NCBI RefSeq assembly: GCF_000829395.1
Contig: NZ_AP014680.1
Location: 1,550,001-1,614,000, forward strand
DNA length: 64,000 nt
Reading direction: 5' to 3'
From: Paucilactobacillus hokkaidonensis JCM 18461
Lineage (GTDB): Bacteria > Bacillota > Bacilli > Lactobacillales > Lactobacillaceae
A program made the translations under genes and the position numbers. The first letter of the stretch is position 1, and the number at the start of each line of letters is the position of its first letter. Shown piece by piece: positions 30,532 through 39,755 of the stretch. Below the pieces are notes generated by a model. It ran no database searches and was not told the origin of the DNA. It saw nothing but the letters and a program-made list of their open reading frames with translations.

Positions 30532-30542
30532 CGATTTAATTT

Positions 30543-31892
30543 TTATTCAATCCGTTTACGCAAAGCAGACCCAATTTCTTCAAAGCCTGGTTTACCTAAC
30601 AAGCCAAACATATTTGTCTTATAGGCTTCAACCCCTGGCTGATTGAATGGGTTAATACCATTCAGATAACCAGAAACTCCAATTGCCACTTCAAAGAAGT
30701 AAATCAAGTATCCAAGGGTAAATTCATCCTGACGTGGAATGTTGACTGTCATTACTGGCACACCACCATCAATATGGGCTAATACAACTGCTTGATAGGC
30801 CTTTGTATTAACAAAATCCATTGTCTTACCTTGTAAGTATCCTAATCCGTCTAGATCGCTTTCTTCACTAGGAATTGTCATATCATGGACTGGCTCGCCC
30901 ACTTTAACAACCGTTTCCATCAAATTACGCCGACCCTCTTGAATATATTGTCCTAATGAATGTAAATCAGTGGAGAAGTTAGCTGAAGAAGGATAGATTC
31001 CCTTTTGGTCCTTTCCTTCAGATTCACCAGCTAATTGTTTCCACCACTCAGCAAACATCGTCATGGTTGGCTCATAGTTTTCTAGTAATTCTGTTGTATA
31101 ACCTTTACGGTATAAGATATTTCGATAAGCAGCATACTGATAGGCCTCATTGTCGGCTAAGTCTGCACTGCTATATTCTTTTTCAGCACTAGCAGCTCCA
31201 GCCATTAATTGATCAATGTCAGCTCCAGCTGCAGCAATTGGCAATAGACCAACTGCAGTTAGCACTGAATAACGACCACCAACACCATCAGGAATAATAA
31301 AGCTTTCGTAACCCTCGGCGTTGGCCTCAGTCTTTAAAGCACCCTTTTGCTTATCAGTAGTTGCATAAATCCGTTTATTCGCTTCTGCTTGTCCATATTT
31401 TTTAATCAACAAATCTTTAAAAATTCGAAAAGCGATTGAAGGTTCTGTCGTCGTTCCTGATTTAGAAATTACATTGACAGAAAAATCACGATCACCAATC
31501 AATTTGATTAGATCGTAGACGTACGATGAACTAATTGAATTACCGGCAAACAATATTTGTGGTGCCGTCCGATCTTCATCAAGTTGCGCTTGGAAAAAAG
31601 CACCATTCAAGAAATCAACTGCAGCACGTGCACCTAAGTAAGAGCCACCAATTCCAATTACAACTAAGACCTTCGAATCCGACTTAATTTTAGTAGCTAC
31701 CTGTTTAATTCGTGCAAATTCAGCTTGATCATAGTTAGTTGGTAAGTGCAGCCAATCAGTGTAAGCAGCTCCAGCACCAGTTCCCTTTCTGAGCTGTTCA
31801 TCAGCAGCATTCACCATTGCTTGCATCTCACCAAGTTCATTATCCTGAATAAATTTGCTTAAATTAGAACTATCAAAAGAAATATGTGCCAT
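30543..31892 (-). CDS. pgi: Glucose-6-phosphate isomerase
   Basis: Interconverts glucose-6-P and fructose-6-P. 449 residues, the usual short Gram-positive form. [11 protein letters not shown] and [14 protein letters not shown] bind the phosphate. RBS AAGAGG precedes the ATG. It lies 47 bp after a glucose uptake gene, forming a sensible glcU-pgi pair under one promoter. Its product feeds glycolysis and the GlmS reaction. Confidence 0.98.
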   Translation of the reverse strand: MAHISFDSSNLSKFIQDNELGEMQAMVNAADEQLRKGTGAGAAYTDWLHLPTNYDQAEFARIKQVATKIKSDSKVLVVIGIGGSYLGARAAVDFLNGAFFQAQLDEDRTAPQILFAGNSISSSYVYDLIKLIGDRDFSVNVISKSGTTTEPSIAFRIFKDLLIKKYGQAEANKRIYATTDKQKGALKTEANAEGYESFIIPDGVGGRYSVLTAVGLLPIAAAGADIDQLMAGAASAEKEYSSADLADNEAYQYAAYRNILYRKGYTTELLENYEPTMTMFAEWWKQLAGESEGKDQKGIYPSSANFSTDLHSLGQYIQEGRRNLMETVVKVGEPVHDMTIPSEESDLDGLGYLQGKTMDFVNTKAYQAVVLAHIDGGVPVMTVNIPRQDEFTLGYLIYFFEVAIGVSGYLNGINPFNQPGVEAYKTNMFGLLGKPGFEEIGSALRKRIE

Positions 31893-31939
31893 TTTTCAAA
31901 AACCTCTTTCATCATAATTTTTATTAAAAAAGTTAATCC

Positions 31940-32812
31940 CTACTTTAAACTACCTAATAATGCAGATCCCACAATAACTAAGATCGATCCTAAAACAACG
32001 TAGAGCATCTCTTTACTGGTTTTCTTTTCACCCAGTAAGAAAATACTACCAAATGTTGAAATCACAATCCCACTTTGTGCCAATGAATAGCTAATTGCTA
32101 GGCCAACTGCCGGAATTGAAAGAAACATAAACAAATTCCCAGTGCCCCACACTAATCCGGTAATAACATTCTTATAAGATTCCTTTTTAAGAATATCTTT
32201 ACCAGAATGGGTCATTAGTGCAAAGATCATTGCACCAGCTAACATTCCAACTGCTTGCGGCAATACGACTGCCTTAGCATTAACATTAGCATAATTAACG
32301 ATAATCGTATATAGAATGTATCCTAAAGTTGATAACGCAATTGCTCGTGTTCCTGCTGAAACATTATCATGTCCACTCGCAGTATCACTAACATTAGCCC
32401 GATCTCGTAGTGATGTTAATACAGCTCCAGAAATTAAAACGATCACCGCAATTGTACCAACGACAATCATATGGCCCGTTTTCCACTCATGAAACAAGAG
32501 CACACCAGCTAACGCATTCCCGGCCAACTGTAATCCAGTTGAAATCGGTACTGTCTTGGAAATTCCGATTGCCTTCATCGAGGTAAACTGTTGACTCTGA
32601 CCAACTGACCAAAATAAACCAGAAAGTAATCCTGAAAGCCATACTTTACCTGTCATTTCAGGGTGATAGATAAACCAAGTCAAGAGCCCAAATAAAACGG
32701 CTCCTGTCGTCATCCCTAATGTTTGTTGAATTGGGGTACCACCTAATTTACCACTAATTAATCCAATACTGCCCCAGGCGAGTGCCGGAATTAGTGCGAT
32801 TAAGATTGCCAT
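31940..32812 (-). CDS. glcU: GRP-family glucose/ribose uptake transporter
   Basis: 290 residues forming ten transmembrane helices (two 5-TM repeats). The N-terminus ALIPALAWGSIGLISGKLGG and QSQQFTSMKAIGISKTVPIS match the GRP (glucose/ribose porter) family such as GlcU and RbsU. AGGAGG precedes the ATG. Adjacent pgi and a cre-containing promoter favour glucose over ribose; the exact sugar is inferred. Confidence 0.88.
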   Translation of the reverse strand: MAILIALIPALAWGSIGLISGKLGGTPIQQTLGMTTGAVLFGLLTWFIYHPEMTGKVWLSGLLSGLFWSVGQSQQFTSMKAIGISKTVPISTGLQLAGNALAGVLLFHEWKTGHMIVVGTIAVIVLISGAVLTSLRDRANVSDTASGHDNVSAGTRAIALSTLGYILYTIIVNYANVNAKAVVLPQAVGMLAGAMIFALMTHSGKDILKKESYKNVITGLVWGTGNLFMFLSIPAVGLAISYSLAQSGIVISTFGSIFLLGEKKTSKEMLYVVLGSILVIVGSALLGSLK

Positions 32813-32855
32813 GCATTCATTCCTCCTATTTCGATTTCTCGTCTTACAAGAAACT

Positions 32856-32884
32856 ATTGTACCGCGCTGTAATCGGTTTCACAA
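32856..32884 (-). promoter_or_regulatory. Promoter of glcU-pgi with overlapping cre site
   Basis: Minus strand TTGTGA (32879-32884), 17-bp spacer, TACAAT (32856-32861). A CcpA-type cre TGAAACCGATTACA (32868-32881) overlaps the -35 box and spacer, predicting glucose repression. Confidence 0.7.
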
Positions 32885-32957
32885 CCCCAGGTTAACTATT
32901 TTAAAATCGGTCTATGCCAAAGATAAAAAACATGCTTTTAACGTCACTAACCTACAT

Positions 32958-32993
32958 AAAAAAGAATAAAATTGGTCTAATTTTATTCTTTTT
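32958..32993 (-). terminator. Terminator after the two-component genes
   Basis: AAAAAGAATAAAATT/AATTTTATTCTTTTT stem. The histidine-kinase stop codon (TAA, 32983-32985) lies inside the 5' arm, so the hairpin starts within the last codons. Confidence 0.88.
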
Positions 32994-34509
32994 CAGAAGG
33001 GTGCTTTTCAGTTGATTGATGCTTAGCATGTTCACGATCTGGGAAGAACACGGTGAAAGTGGTTCCTTTACCGTATTCACTAGCAACATCAATTTTGCCA
33101 CCATGTAAACTAACGAGTTGATGGACGATCGCCAACCCTAATCCCGACTCACCATATTTAGTATTCATCCGTGATAGATCCGCCTTATAGAATCGCTCCC
33201 AAATATTTTTAATCTGATCCTCAGTCATTCCAATTCCAGTATCAGAAACCTTAAATTCACTACCTGCTGCCACCTTACTACCAGAAATTGTAATAACTCC
33301 CTTTTCCGTAAACTGGATTGCATTTTGAATGATGTTAAATAATACTTGGACGAACCGATCATAATCAGCATACGTCATCAAAGTATCCGGCACTTCCACT
33401 TTAATTGAATCAGACTGGGTTGCTGCCTTTTTAGTTAATTGTTCTGCTAAATTATGCAATACATCAGCGGCATCAAACACCTTGCGAGACATTGAAATTT
33501 GATTATTACTAATTTTTTCATAATCTAAATTATCATTAACTAGTCTGATCAACCGTTTAGTATCATCCTGCATTAATTTAATACTCTTATCCTTGTCTTC
33601 TTCGGGAATTGCATCATACGCTAAGCCTTCTAACAAACCATTAATGGTTGTCAGAGGCGTCCGCATTTCATGTGCTGCATCAGCCATAAATTGTCGGCGC
33701 CGATCTTCTTGTCGTTTAATCTCCTCTTGGGATTCTTGAAGTGAATCAGCCATCTGATTAAAGTTCAGGGATAAGTCATTAAGCTCATCATGTCCCTTCA
33801 ACTCCAAGTGAACATTATAGTTTCCTTGCGCAATCTGATGAGTCGCCAAATTCATCTTATCAATACGACGAGTAGTAGAACGAGCGATAATATAGCTTAA
33901 AAGTAGCGCAATCAAACTAGAAACAATGAATGCAATCCATAAATTTTCACGGATTTGTTGTAAATTGCCTTGAATGTTAGAAACAAACGAACCAATCGAA
34001 ACAACCGCCACTAACTTTCCCTTATAAAAATATGGTCGAATGACATCAGTCATTAATGGTCGCGTGGAATTACTTGCTGTGCTACTTGAAGAACCACTAT
34101 TTTTAGTTCTTAAATTACCATTAGGACGCGTTGGACGATCCATCATTTTATGAATTGTCTTGCCCGCCTTTAATTTTTTCCAATCTGCACTGGTAATTTT
34201 TGCTGAGTAATTGGAACTCGAATAGATAAGTTCATCTTTAGTACTGTAGATTGTAAAGTGAACATTCTGGCGTTGCAATAGTCGCGCATTATTTTCTAGC
34301 GGAACAGTGGTGAAGCCCTCAAACTGCTTTGTAGCGGTATCATAACGCATTGAATCCTCAATTAGGCTATCCGAATAACTTTGTAGTTGTTTCCACGTAT
34401 TCGTATACAATGTCCGACTAGTGACATTAATAAACAGCAATCCTAAAATAACGGTCAGAGTTAAAATGACCGCAAAAAATCCTAGCATTTGCCGATAGAT
34501 AAATTTCAT
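32983..34509 (-). CDS. Sensor histidine kinase
   Basis: 508 residues: TM1 at about 9-30, an extracellular sensor region of about 160 residues with a serine/asparagine-rich patch (about 138-149), TM2 at about 190-210, HAMP to about 262, HisKA with phospho-acceptor His280 (AAHEMRTPLTT), then HATPase_c with N box NIIQNAIQF and G boxes DTGIGM and GLGLAIV. The gene overlaps the regulator stop by 4 bp. Signal unknown. Confidence 0.95.
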   Translation of the reverse strand: MKFIYRQMLGFFAVILTLTVILGLLFINVTSRTLYTNTWKQLQSYSDSLIEDSMRYDTATKQFEGFTTVPLENNARLLQRQNVHFTIYSTKDELIYSSSNYSAKITSADWKKLKAGKTIHKMMDRPTRPNGNLRTKNSGSSSSTASNSTRPLMTDVIRPYFYKGKLVAVVSIGSFVSNIQGNLQQIRENLWIAFIVSSLIALLLSYIIARSTTRRIDKMNLATHQIAQGNYNVHLELKGHDELNDLSLNFNQMADSLQESQEEIKRQEDRRRQFMADAAHEMRTPLTTINGLLEGLAYDAIPEEDKDKSIKLMQDDTKRLIRLVNDNLDYEKISNNQISMSRKVFDAADVLHNLAEQLTKKAATQSDSIKVEVPDTLMTYADYDRFVQVLFNIIQNAIQFTEKGVITISGSKVAAGSEFKVSDTGIGMTEDQIKNIWERFYKADLSRMNTKYGESGLGLAIVHQLVSLHGGKIDVASEYGKGTTFTVFFPDREHAKHQSTEKHPSEKE

Positions 34510-35228
34510 TTAGCTGCTCCACTGTCATCAAATTTGTAGCCGACACCCCAAACAGTCTGAACAACTTGGGGACCAACTTTTTCAATTTTTTGTCTCAACT
34601 TTTTGATATGCGCATCAACTGTTCGCTCATCACCATAGTATTCATAATCCCATACTAATTGTAATAATTGCTCCCGTGAAAAAACTTGTCGTGGCTTTTG
34701 AGCCAATGTCTTCAACAAGTCAAACTCTTTAGGGGTCAAATCTTCAATTAATTTGTCATTCAAATAAACTTCTCGGGTTTTACTATTTAACTTGAAGTGG
34801 TCTGTAACCACATCAAATTGAGTGTCATCATCAGAAATATTGTCCTCACCAATTGAATTCAACTCACTACGACGATATAATGCCTTAATCCTTGCAATTA
34901 AAGTAATCGGACTAAATGGTTTAGTTACGTAATCATCAGCACCCATTTCAAGGCCCAAAACTTGATCGCTCTCAGAGTCACGAGCTGTCAGCATGATGAT
35001 TGGTACGGTTGGAGAAACACGTCGCAGCTCTGCAGCAACTTGCATTCCATCCATTTTAGGCAAGTTAAGATCCAAAGTTACAATATCCCACTCATCGGCT
35101 GCACTCTTAAACATTTCAACGGCCTCTTCACCATCATAGGCAAAATGGGTATCCCAATTTTCTTTTTTAAAAAACATTGCCATCATTTCAGACACTGATT
35201 TATTATCTTCTACCATTAGTAATTTCAT
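34506..35228 (-). CDS. OmpR-family response regulator
   Basis: 240 residues. Receiver domain with phospho-acceptor Asp53 (TLDLNLPKMDG) and the TKPFSP lysine at about 104; C-terminal winged helix with LTPKEFDLLKTLA and DERTVDAHIKKLRQK. AGGAG precedes the ATG. It is cotranscribed with the kinase. Targets are unknown; nothing adjacent points to one. Confidence 0.96.
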   Translation of the reverse strand: MKLLMVEDNKSVSEMMAMFFKKENWDTHFAYDGEEAVEMFKSAADEWDIVTLDLNLPKMDGMQVAAELRRVSPTVPIIMLTARDSESDQVLGLEMGADDYVTKPFSPITLIARIKALYRRSELNSIGEDNISDDDTQFDVVTDHFKLNSKTREVYLNDKLIEDLTPKEFDLLKTLAQKPRQVFSREQLLQLVWDYEYYGDERTVDAHIKKLRQKIEKVGPQVVQTVWGVGYKFDDSGAAK

Positions 35229-35385
35229 GTGTTTTTCTCCTCCCGGAAGCGGTTCATTTATAATTTAGTATACGGCTTTTACCTTCTTTTGAATAGTCTA
35301 ACTCAAATTCAAACAAATCCATTATACAAAACAGTTATAATATTTAAATGATGTAAATGTGAAGAAAAAATGTATTATTGGCAAA

Positions 35386-35415
35386 ATAAAAGAACACCAT
35401 CCTAAAATGATGTTC
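35386..35415 (-). terminator. Distal terminator of ssrA
   Basis: Minus strand GAACATCAT/ATGGTGTTC stem followed by TTTTATTTT. A second hairpin (35430-35459, GTGCGTCACA/TGTGACACAC) lies closer to the tmRNA end, so termination is probably tandem. Confidence 0.8.
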
Positions 35416-35464
35416 CCTTTAAAAACCGGTGTGTCACAAAACAAAGTCTGTGACGCACTCTCAA

Positions 35465-35831
35465 TGGAGATGAGGGGAGTCGAACCCCTGTCCAAGCATA
35501 TCGCCATTCCAACCTCTACGCTCATGTATCAACTACTTAGATTTCGCTAATTAACACGCCGCTGATCAGGGCTTAATTAACTAGCTAGTCTGATTAATCT
35601 CTTCTATTCGCTCCAGACGGAAGCTCCTAGCGTAAGTTCACTAAATTTAGGACCCGTTATCGAACCGTGAACAAACCCGGACGGATCTACACTCGCTGGT
35701 ATTAAGCAGCTAAAGCGTAAGAATTGTTATTATTTTTTGCAGTTATAATAAACTGAGCGTTTTAACGAAGACGCAACCTTCGAAGCGCAGTCAAAACTCA
35801 ACCTATACCTGTCGAATCCATAAACATCCCC
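35465..35831 (-). ncRNA. ssrA: tmRNA
   Basis: 367 nt on the minus strand. The 5' end GGGGATG pairs with 3' CATCTCC, and the tRNA-like T-arm GGGGTTCGACTCCCC is intact near the 3' end. The message part encodes AKNNNNSYALAA followed by TAA, the tag typical of lactobacilli. 3' CCA is not encoded. Confidence 0.97.
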
Positions 35832-35894
35832 ATATTTACAGCCACAATCTTACCATAAAATGAGTGTTAGGCCAATCAACTTGCTCCATTTAAC

Positions 35895-35923
35895 CAAAAA
35901 AGAGCTCACCAACTGGGAAACTC
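35895..35923 (-). terminator. Terminator after apf
   Basis: Minus strand GAGTTTCCC/GGTGAGCTC stem with AGTT loop, then TTTTTT. Confidence 0.75.
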
Positions 35924-35942
35924 CATAATTTAAACTTTAATT

Positions 35943-36560
35943 TTAGTACCAGCCGTTTGATAACCAGTGTTGTTGTGCGGCTGACCATGAACCGTAACGA
36001 CTAGCAACATAGCTGTCGGCTACTTTTTCTTGGTTGGCTGCAGAATAGTCACCATTCAGGTAACTTGAACTCAATTGATATTTACCAACATATTGTCCGT
36101 TTCTAGCTGTATATGAACCACCAGATTCGTGACTAGCAATCCAAGCTTTAGCAGAAGAATCAGAACCACTTGTCTGACTTGTGTAGTTAGAAGAACTAGC
36201 TGCACTTGAGCCGTTTGAACTATTATTTGAAGTAGTTGCTTGGCTACTTGATGTGCTTGAAGCTGCAGGTGTAGATTCAACTTCTTGTTGTGTTGCTGGA
36301 CGAATTTCACCGTCAGTTGTAATCATTAATTTTTGGTTAACGTAAATCAAGTTAATGTCAGAAATATTATTTTTCTTAGCTAAATCATTAACCATACTGT
36401 TATCATTTGCATACTTGTAAGAAATTGCTGAAAGTGTGTCGCCAGACTTAACAGTGTAAATTTCATCAGCACTGGCATTAGTTGCGACAGCGATTGTTCC
36501 AAATGCTACTGCACCGATTGCTGCAGCAGAAAACTTAAGAGCATTCTTTCGTAAATTCAT
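35943..36560 (-). CDS. apf: Secreted LysM protein, aggregation-promoting factor (Apf) family
   Basis: 205 residues. Signal peptide to about residue 31 (cleavage after ATNASA), one LysM domain (about 33-78, YTVKSGDTLSAISYKYA), a serine/asparagine/glutamine-rich linker (about 90-135), and a C-terminal lysozyme-like domain ending WLSNGWY with HESGGSYTARNGQYVGKYQ. This is the Apf/Rpf-like layout of lactobacilli. It binds peptidoglycan and probably hydrolyses or remodels it. The promoter region has a WalR-like site. Confidence 0.92.
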   Translation of the reverse strand: MNLRKNALKFSAAAIGAVAFGTIAVATNASADEIYTVKSGDTLSAISYKYANDNSMVNDLAKKNNISDINLIYVNQKLMITTDGEIRPATQQEVESTPAASSTSSSQATTSNNSSNGSSAASSSNYTSQTSGSDSSAKAWIASHESGGSYTARNGQYVGKYQLSSSYLNGDYSAANQEKVADSYVASRYGSWSAAQQHWLSNGWY

Positions 36561-36629
36561 AAATTAAAAAACCATCCTTTTTTGAGTTTGCAGTTATTTC
36601 ATCAACATTGAGTATCATACCTGATAGAT

Positions 36630-36646
36630 ATTACTAATATGTAACA
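36630..36646 (-). promoter_or_regulatory. Possible WalR (YycF) box upstream of apf
   Basis: Minus strand reads TGTTAC-ATATT-AGTAAT, near the WalR consensus of two TGTWAH repeats spaced 5 bp, with the second half imperfect. Wall hydrolases of this type are commonly in the WalRK regulon. The rest of the 237-bp divergent region is AT-rich with no gene. Confidence 0.35.
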
Positions 36647-36797
36647 GACAGTTTTCTTTTTTAGCCTTTTTTGTGTTTTTTGTAATAATTTGAAATATAT
36701 CTCTCTATAATTGTTTTTTAATCCTTGAAAACACAATAATCTAGTTACTATCATCTTTTTACGGTATGATGTTCATAAACGGGAGGCAGGCTGGCCT

Positions 36798-37226
36798 ATG
36801 AATAACAATGAATTGATATTGCATCAAATTGACATGTTACTGGACGAAATTAAAACAGACTTTGACCATTATCATCGACAACTAAGTCTAAACCGTGGCG
36901 CTGATAACATTAGGTTATCATTACAGATGGAAAGAGTTGCCATCAATGAAATGATTTTTTTAGTAACTTTTTTAAAGTTAATCCAACAACGACCAGTTGA
37001 AATCCAACAATTAATTAATCATTTTAATCTTTCAAAATCACAACTACAAAATGAAACAGCAAAATTTAATCGCTTTGTTACCACAACAGATGACTATTTG
37101 ACTACACTGACTGAGGCATCACACATGCAACATTTCCTGACTAACAAATCATTAATGGAGTCGTCAGAAATGAACAAACAAATAATTGTAGATGATTTGA
37201 TTAAAACGGTTAAGGATTTTCGCTGA
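36798..37226 (+). CDS. Hypothetical helical protein, 142 residues
   Basis: I do not recognise a family. The protein is predicted almost wholly alpha-helical, soluble and without signal peptide, with amphipathic stretches (LILHQIDMLLDEIKTDFDHYH and MIFLVTFLKLIQQ). GGGAGG lies upstream of the ATG. It is a single gene divergent from apf. A regulatory or cytoskeletal-type helical protein is possible, but nothing in the sequence decides it. Confidence 0.6.
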   Translation: MNNNELILHQIDMLLDEIKTDFDHYHRQLSLNRGADNIRLSLQMERVAINEMIFLVTFLKLIQQRPVEIQQLINHFNLSKSQLQNETAKFNRFVTTTDDYLTTLTEASHMQHFLTNKSLMESSEMNKQIIVDDLIKTVKDFR

Positions 37227-37337
37227 TTGAGTGCATTTTGTTCTTAACGGTTTAGATAAAATTAATTGAATGTGGTTTTCCTGCAACGTTTGATACGCGT
37301 GTTTGACTATCGCTCCTTCTACTAAAATTGGATAAAC

Positions 37338-37458
37338 GTGTTTGGCAATCGCAGATGGCTACATGTAATAAAAAAATAACGATGACATGGTCAAAAATCC
37401 GACCATATCATCGTTATTTTTACGTTACACTCCGTCATCTAATCGCGATTGCCCACAC
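37338..37458. repeat. Long palindrome enclosing a terminator
   Basis: Outer arms GTGTTTGGCAATCGC and GCGATTGCCCACAC enclose a strong terminator (AAAAATAACGATGA...TCATCGTTATTTTT, inner ATGGTC/GACCAT, 37372-37421) that serves the convergent genes. Part of the outer arm is repeated directly at 37292-37313. The span (121 bp) and GTG...CAC ends recall the 110-bp elements elsewhere, but I see no GGTTA bulge. Confidence 0.5.
37372..37421. terminator. Bidirectional terminator between convergent genes
   Basis: Stem AAAAATAACGATGA/TCATCGTTATTTTT with inner ATGGTC/GACCAT; T-runs on both strands. Ends the 142-residue gene and the SDR gene. Confidence 0.88.
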
Positions 37459-37459
37459 T

Positions 37460-38200
37460 CTACATTTGTTGCTTAGTAGGTCTCAACAATATTTCATTAA
37501 TGCTTACATTATCCGGTTGATCAATTGCATATGCTACAGCATTAGCAATATCTTCGGCCTTCAAACCAATTTCACGTTCACTGTTATACGTGTTTTGCTT
37601 TGTTTTTTCATCAGTAATTGTTGAATATAATTCCGTCTCAACTGCTCCTGGTGAAACAATCATTGAACGAATATTATTTTGACTTTCTTCTTGCCGTAAG
37701 CCTTCCATAATTGTCCGAACTGCAAATTTAGTACCGGCATAAACCGCTGTATTAGGATGCACCACATGTCCTGCAACTGAATCTGTTGCAATAATTTGAC
37801 CACCGCCCTGTTTTTGCATAATTGGCAGCGCTGCAGCAATCCCGTAAAGGACCCCTTTAATATTGACGTCAATCATTTTCTCCCACTCTGTTACTTTCAA
37901 TAAATGAAGCTCTGAAATCGGCATCAAACCAGCATTGTTATATAACACATCTAATCGGCCAAATTCACTGACTGCCAAATCAATCAAACTTTTAACTTGC
38001 TCCTGGCTAGTTACATCAGTCACTTGTGCTATTGCTTGACCATTAGCTTGCTTAATTTCAGAAACAAGTTTATCTAAGCGATCTTTACGTCTTGCCCCTA
38101 AAACTACCTTAGCTCCAGCACCGGCTAACTTTTTAGCAGTCGCTTCCCCGATTCCACTAGATGCACCCGTAATCACAATAACCTTATCCTTTAAACTCAT
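37460..38200 (-). CDS. Short-chain dehydrogenase/reductase
   Basis: 246 residues, classical SDR fold. NADP-binding TGASSGIGEA at 11-20, NNAG, catalytic Ser in ATDSVAG and YAGTK (Tyr/Lys). An Arg in GARRKDRL after the second strand suggests NADPH. GAGGAATT precedes the ATG. The substrate is not predictable. A HAD phosphatase gene lies immediately upstream in the same direction (25 bp). Confidence 0.9.
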   Translation of the reverse strand: MSLKDKVIVITGASSGIGEATAKKLAGAGAKVVLGARRKDRLDKLVSEIKQANGQAIAQVTDVTSQEQVKSLIDLAVSEFGRLDVLYNNAGLMPISELHLLKVTEWEKMIDVNIKGVLYGIAAALPIMQKQGGGQIIATDSVAGHVVHPNTAVYAGTKFAVRTIMEGLRQEESQNNIRSMIVSPGAVETELYSTITDEKTKQNTYNSEREIGLKAEDIANAVAYAIDQPDNVSINEILLRPTKQQM

Positions 38201-38225
38201 TTAGAATTCCTCTTTTCAGTTTTTT

Positions 38226-39026
38226 TTAGTTAAAATACTTTTCCAAGAAGACAGCAACGCCATCTTCATCATTGTTCAATGTAACGTCAGTTCCTTGCTC
38301 TTCAATTGCAGGCAAACCATTATCCATGACAACTCCAACTTGAGCAGCTTTCAACATTCCTAAGTCATTTTCAGCATCCCCGAATGTCATTAAATTTTCA
38401 AATGTCCAACCATAATGGGCCAACAAAGCCTTTAACCCCACAGCCTTATCCATGTCATGATCTAGGAACTCTAGGATTTTAGGCTGAGAACGAACAACGT
38501 GATAATGCTCAAACATTTCAGGCGTTAACTCTGCAAAAGCTTGATCCAGCACTTCCGGTTGACTTGCCATAACCGCCTTACTATATGGGTGCTCTGCTAA
38601 TTGTTGAAAATCAGTTGGAATAAATTCAATCTTGGCATTTAACATTTGTTGATAAACAGATGGCGTCAAATCTGTTAATGGATATACCGATTCAAAATCC
38701 AACACATCAAGCGGAAACTTATGTTCAGCTCCGAAATCATGCAATAATGCTAACTGTTCCTTGGTAATCCCTTGTTCAGTTAATATTTGTCGTTGTGGAT
38801 TTTGAATCACTAGTGCACCGTTAAACGTAATTGTAAAATCATCAACATTAGTTAACCCTAACTGTTCAATATACGGCCAAATGGCATTAATTGGCCGACC
38901 AGTACATAAAACAACCTTAATCCCCTGGGTTGCTAACTCCCTCAATTCGCGTTCGTTACGTTCACTTATTTTCTTATCACTGGTTAATAGCGTTCCATCT
39001 AAATCCAGTGCAACCATTTTAATCAT
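38226..39026 (-). CDS. HAD-superfamily (Cof-type) sugar phosphatase
   Basis: About 266 residues from the ATG at 39026 (MIKMVALDLDGTLL). Motif I DLDGTLL, motif II CTGRP, motif III Lys and motif IV FGDAENDLGML are present, with the C2B cap between motifs II and III. Such Cof proteins dephosphorylate sugar phosphates, FMN or similar; the substrate is not predictable. It probably cotranscribes with the SDR gene. Confidence 0.9.
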   Translation of the reverse strand: MIKMVALDLDGTLLTSDKKISERNERELRELATQGIKVVLCTGRPINAIWPYIEQLGLTNVDDFTITFNGALVIQNPQRQILTEQGITKEQLALLHDFGAEHKFPLDVLDFESVYPLTDLTPSVYQQMLNAKIEFIPTDFQQLAEHPYSKAVMASQPEVLDQAFAELTPEMFEHYHVVRSQPKILEFLDHDMDKAVGLKALLAHYGWTFENLMTFGDAENDLGMLKAAQVGVVMDNGLPAIEEQGTDVTLNNDEDGVAVFLEKYFN

Positions 39027-39082
39027 TTTAGTTTTGGCCCCCTTATTCTTTAGCAACAATCTTAGCATTAAAAGGCCAAAAT

Positions 39083-39127
39083 AAAAACTGGGTCATAACA
39101 AAATATATTCTGTCATAACCCAGTTTT
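39083..39127 (-). terminator. Terminator after marR
   Basis: AAAACTGGGTTAT and ATGACCCAGTTTT arms with T-rich tail on the minus strand. Confidence 0.85.
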
Positions 39128-39176
39128 ATTATGGATTTCGTTGATCATAATTGTCCGTAGCGTACTCATCCATAAT

Positions 39177-39623
39177 TTATTTTTCGTCCGATTTAATAAT
39201 TTTACGATCAAAGTCCTCAATAAAGTCTAATATTTCTTGTGCTTTATCTTCCCCAAACACATCAACCCATCCAGCAAACCGTTTCGTAACATTTGCACTA
39301 ATTTCAGCTTCAACTGCCTTGCCTGTTTTAGTTAAATGTAAAAATAATCTACGTCGATCATGTGGATCAGCTCGTTGATAAATATATTTATGTCGCAATA
39401 ATACCTTGATTTGCCGTGAAATAGCACTACGCGTCACTTGCCTATTTTCAGCAATATCCATTAACATAATCTTTTTTTCATTTGCAACATCGTGTAAAAT
39501 TAAGTACTGTTCAAATGACAAATGGTACTTAGCTGCTGGTTCAGAAATAAAACTATCCAACGACTTTAGTGTTGACATATAAAGACTAATTGCCTTGTTT
39601 AATAGTTCATCTGATGAAGCCAT
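39177..39623 (-). CDS. MarR-family transcriptional regulator
   Basis: 148 residues with winged helix (MLMDIAENRQVTRSAISRQIKVLLR) and wing RADPHDRRRLFLHLT. It is a single gene ending in its own terminator, divergent from licD with 132 bp between. A consensus promoter lies in that gap. The regulated genes are not evident; licD is the nearest candidate. Confidence 0.88.
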   Translation of the reverse strand: MASSDELLNKAISLYMSTLKSLDSFISEPAAKYHLSFEQYLILHDVANEKKIMLMDIAENRQVTRSAISRQIKVLLRHKYIYQRADPHDRRRLFLHLTKTGKAVEAEISANVTKRFAGWVDVFGEDKAQEILDFIEDFDRKIIKSDEK

Positions 39624-39700
39624 TAACTCACCCTCGATATGATTTTATTTTCTAACTACTTCCACCCAATATATCGCTTTGAATTTCTACCATAGCTTAG

Positions 39701-39729
39701 AATATGCTACACTAAATGTATTCTGTCAA
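39701..39729 (-). promoter_or_regulatory. Promoter of marR (39623)
   Basis: TTGACA (39724-39729 minus), 17-bp spacer, CATATT (39701-39706), about 75 bp before the start. Confidence 0.65.
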
Positions 39730-39755
39730 CTACTTAATCTTTAGGGGCCTTAACT

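Noticed and set aside
35322-35550. Short frames across the tmRNA 3' end on both strands
   Set aside because: They cover the tmRNA and its terminators, so they are not coding.
37328-37624. 98-codon plus-strand frame over the SDR 3' end
   Set aside because: Overlaps the terminator and the SDR gene, with no ribosome binding site and low-complexity hydrophobic content.
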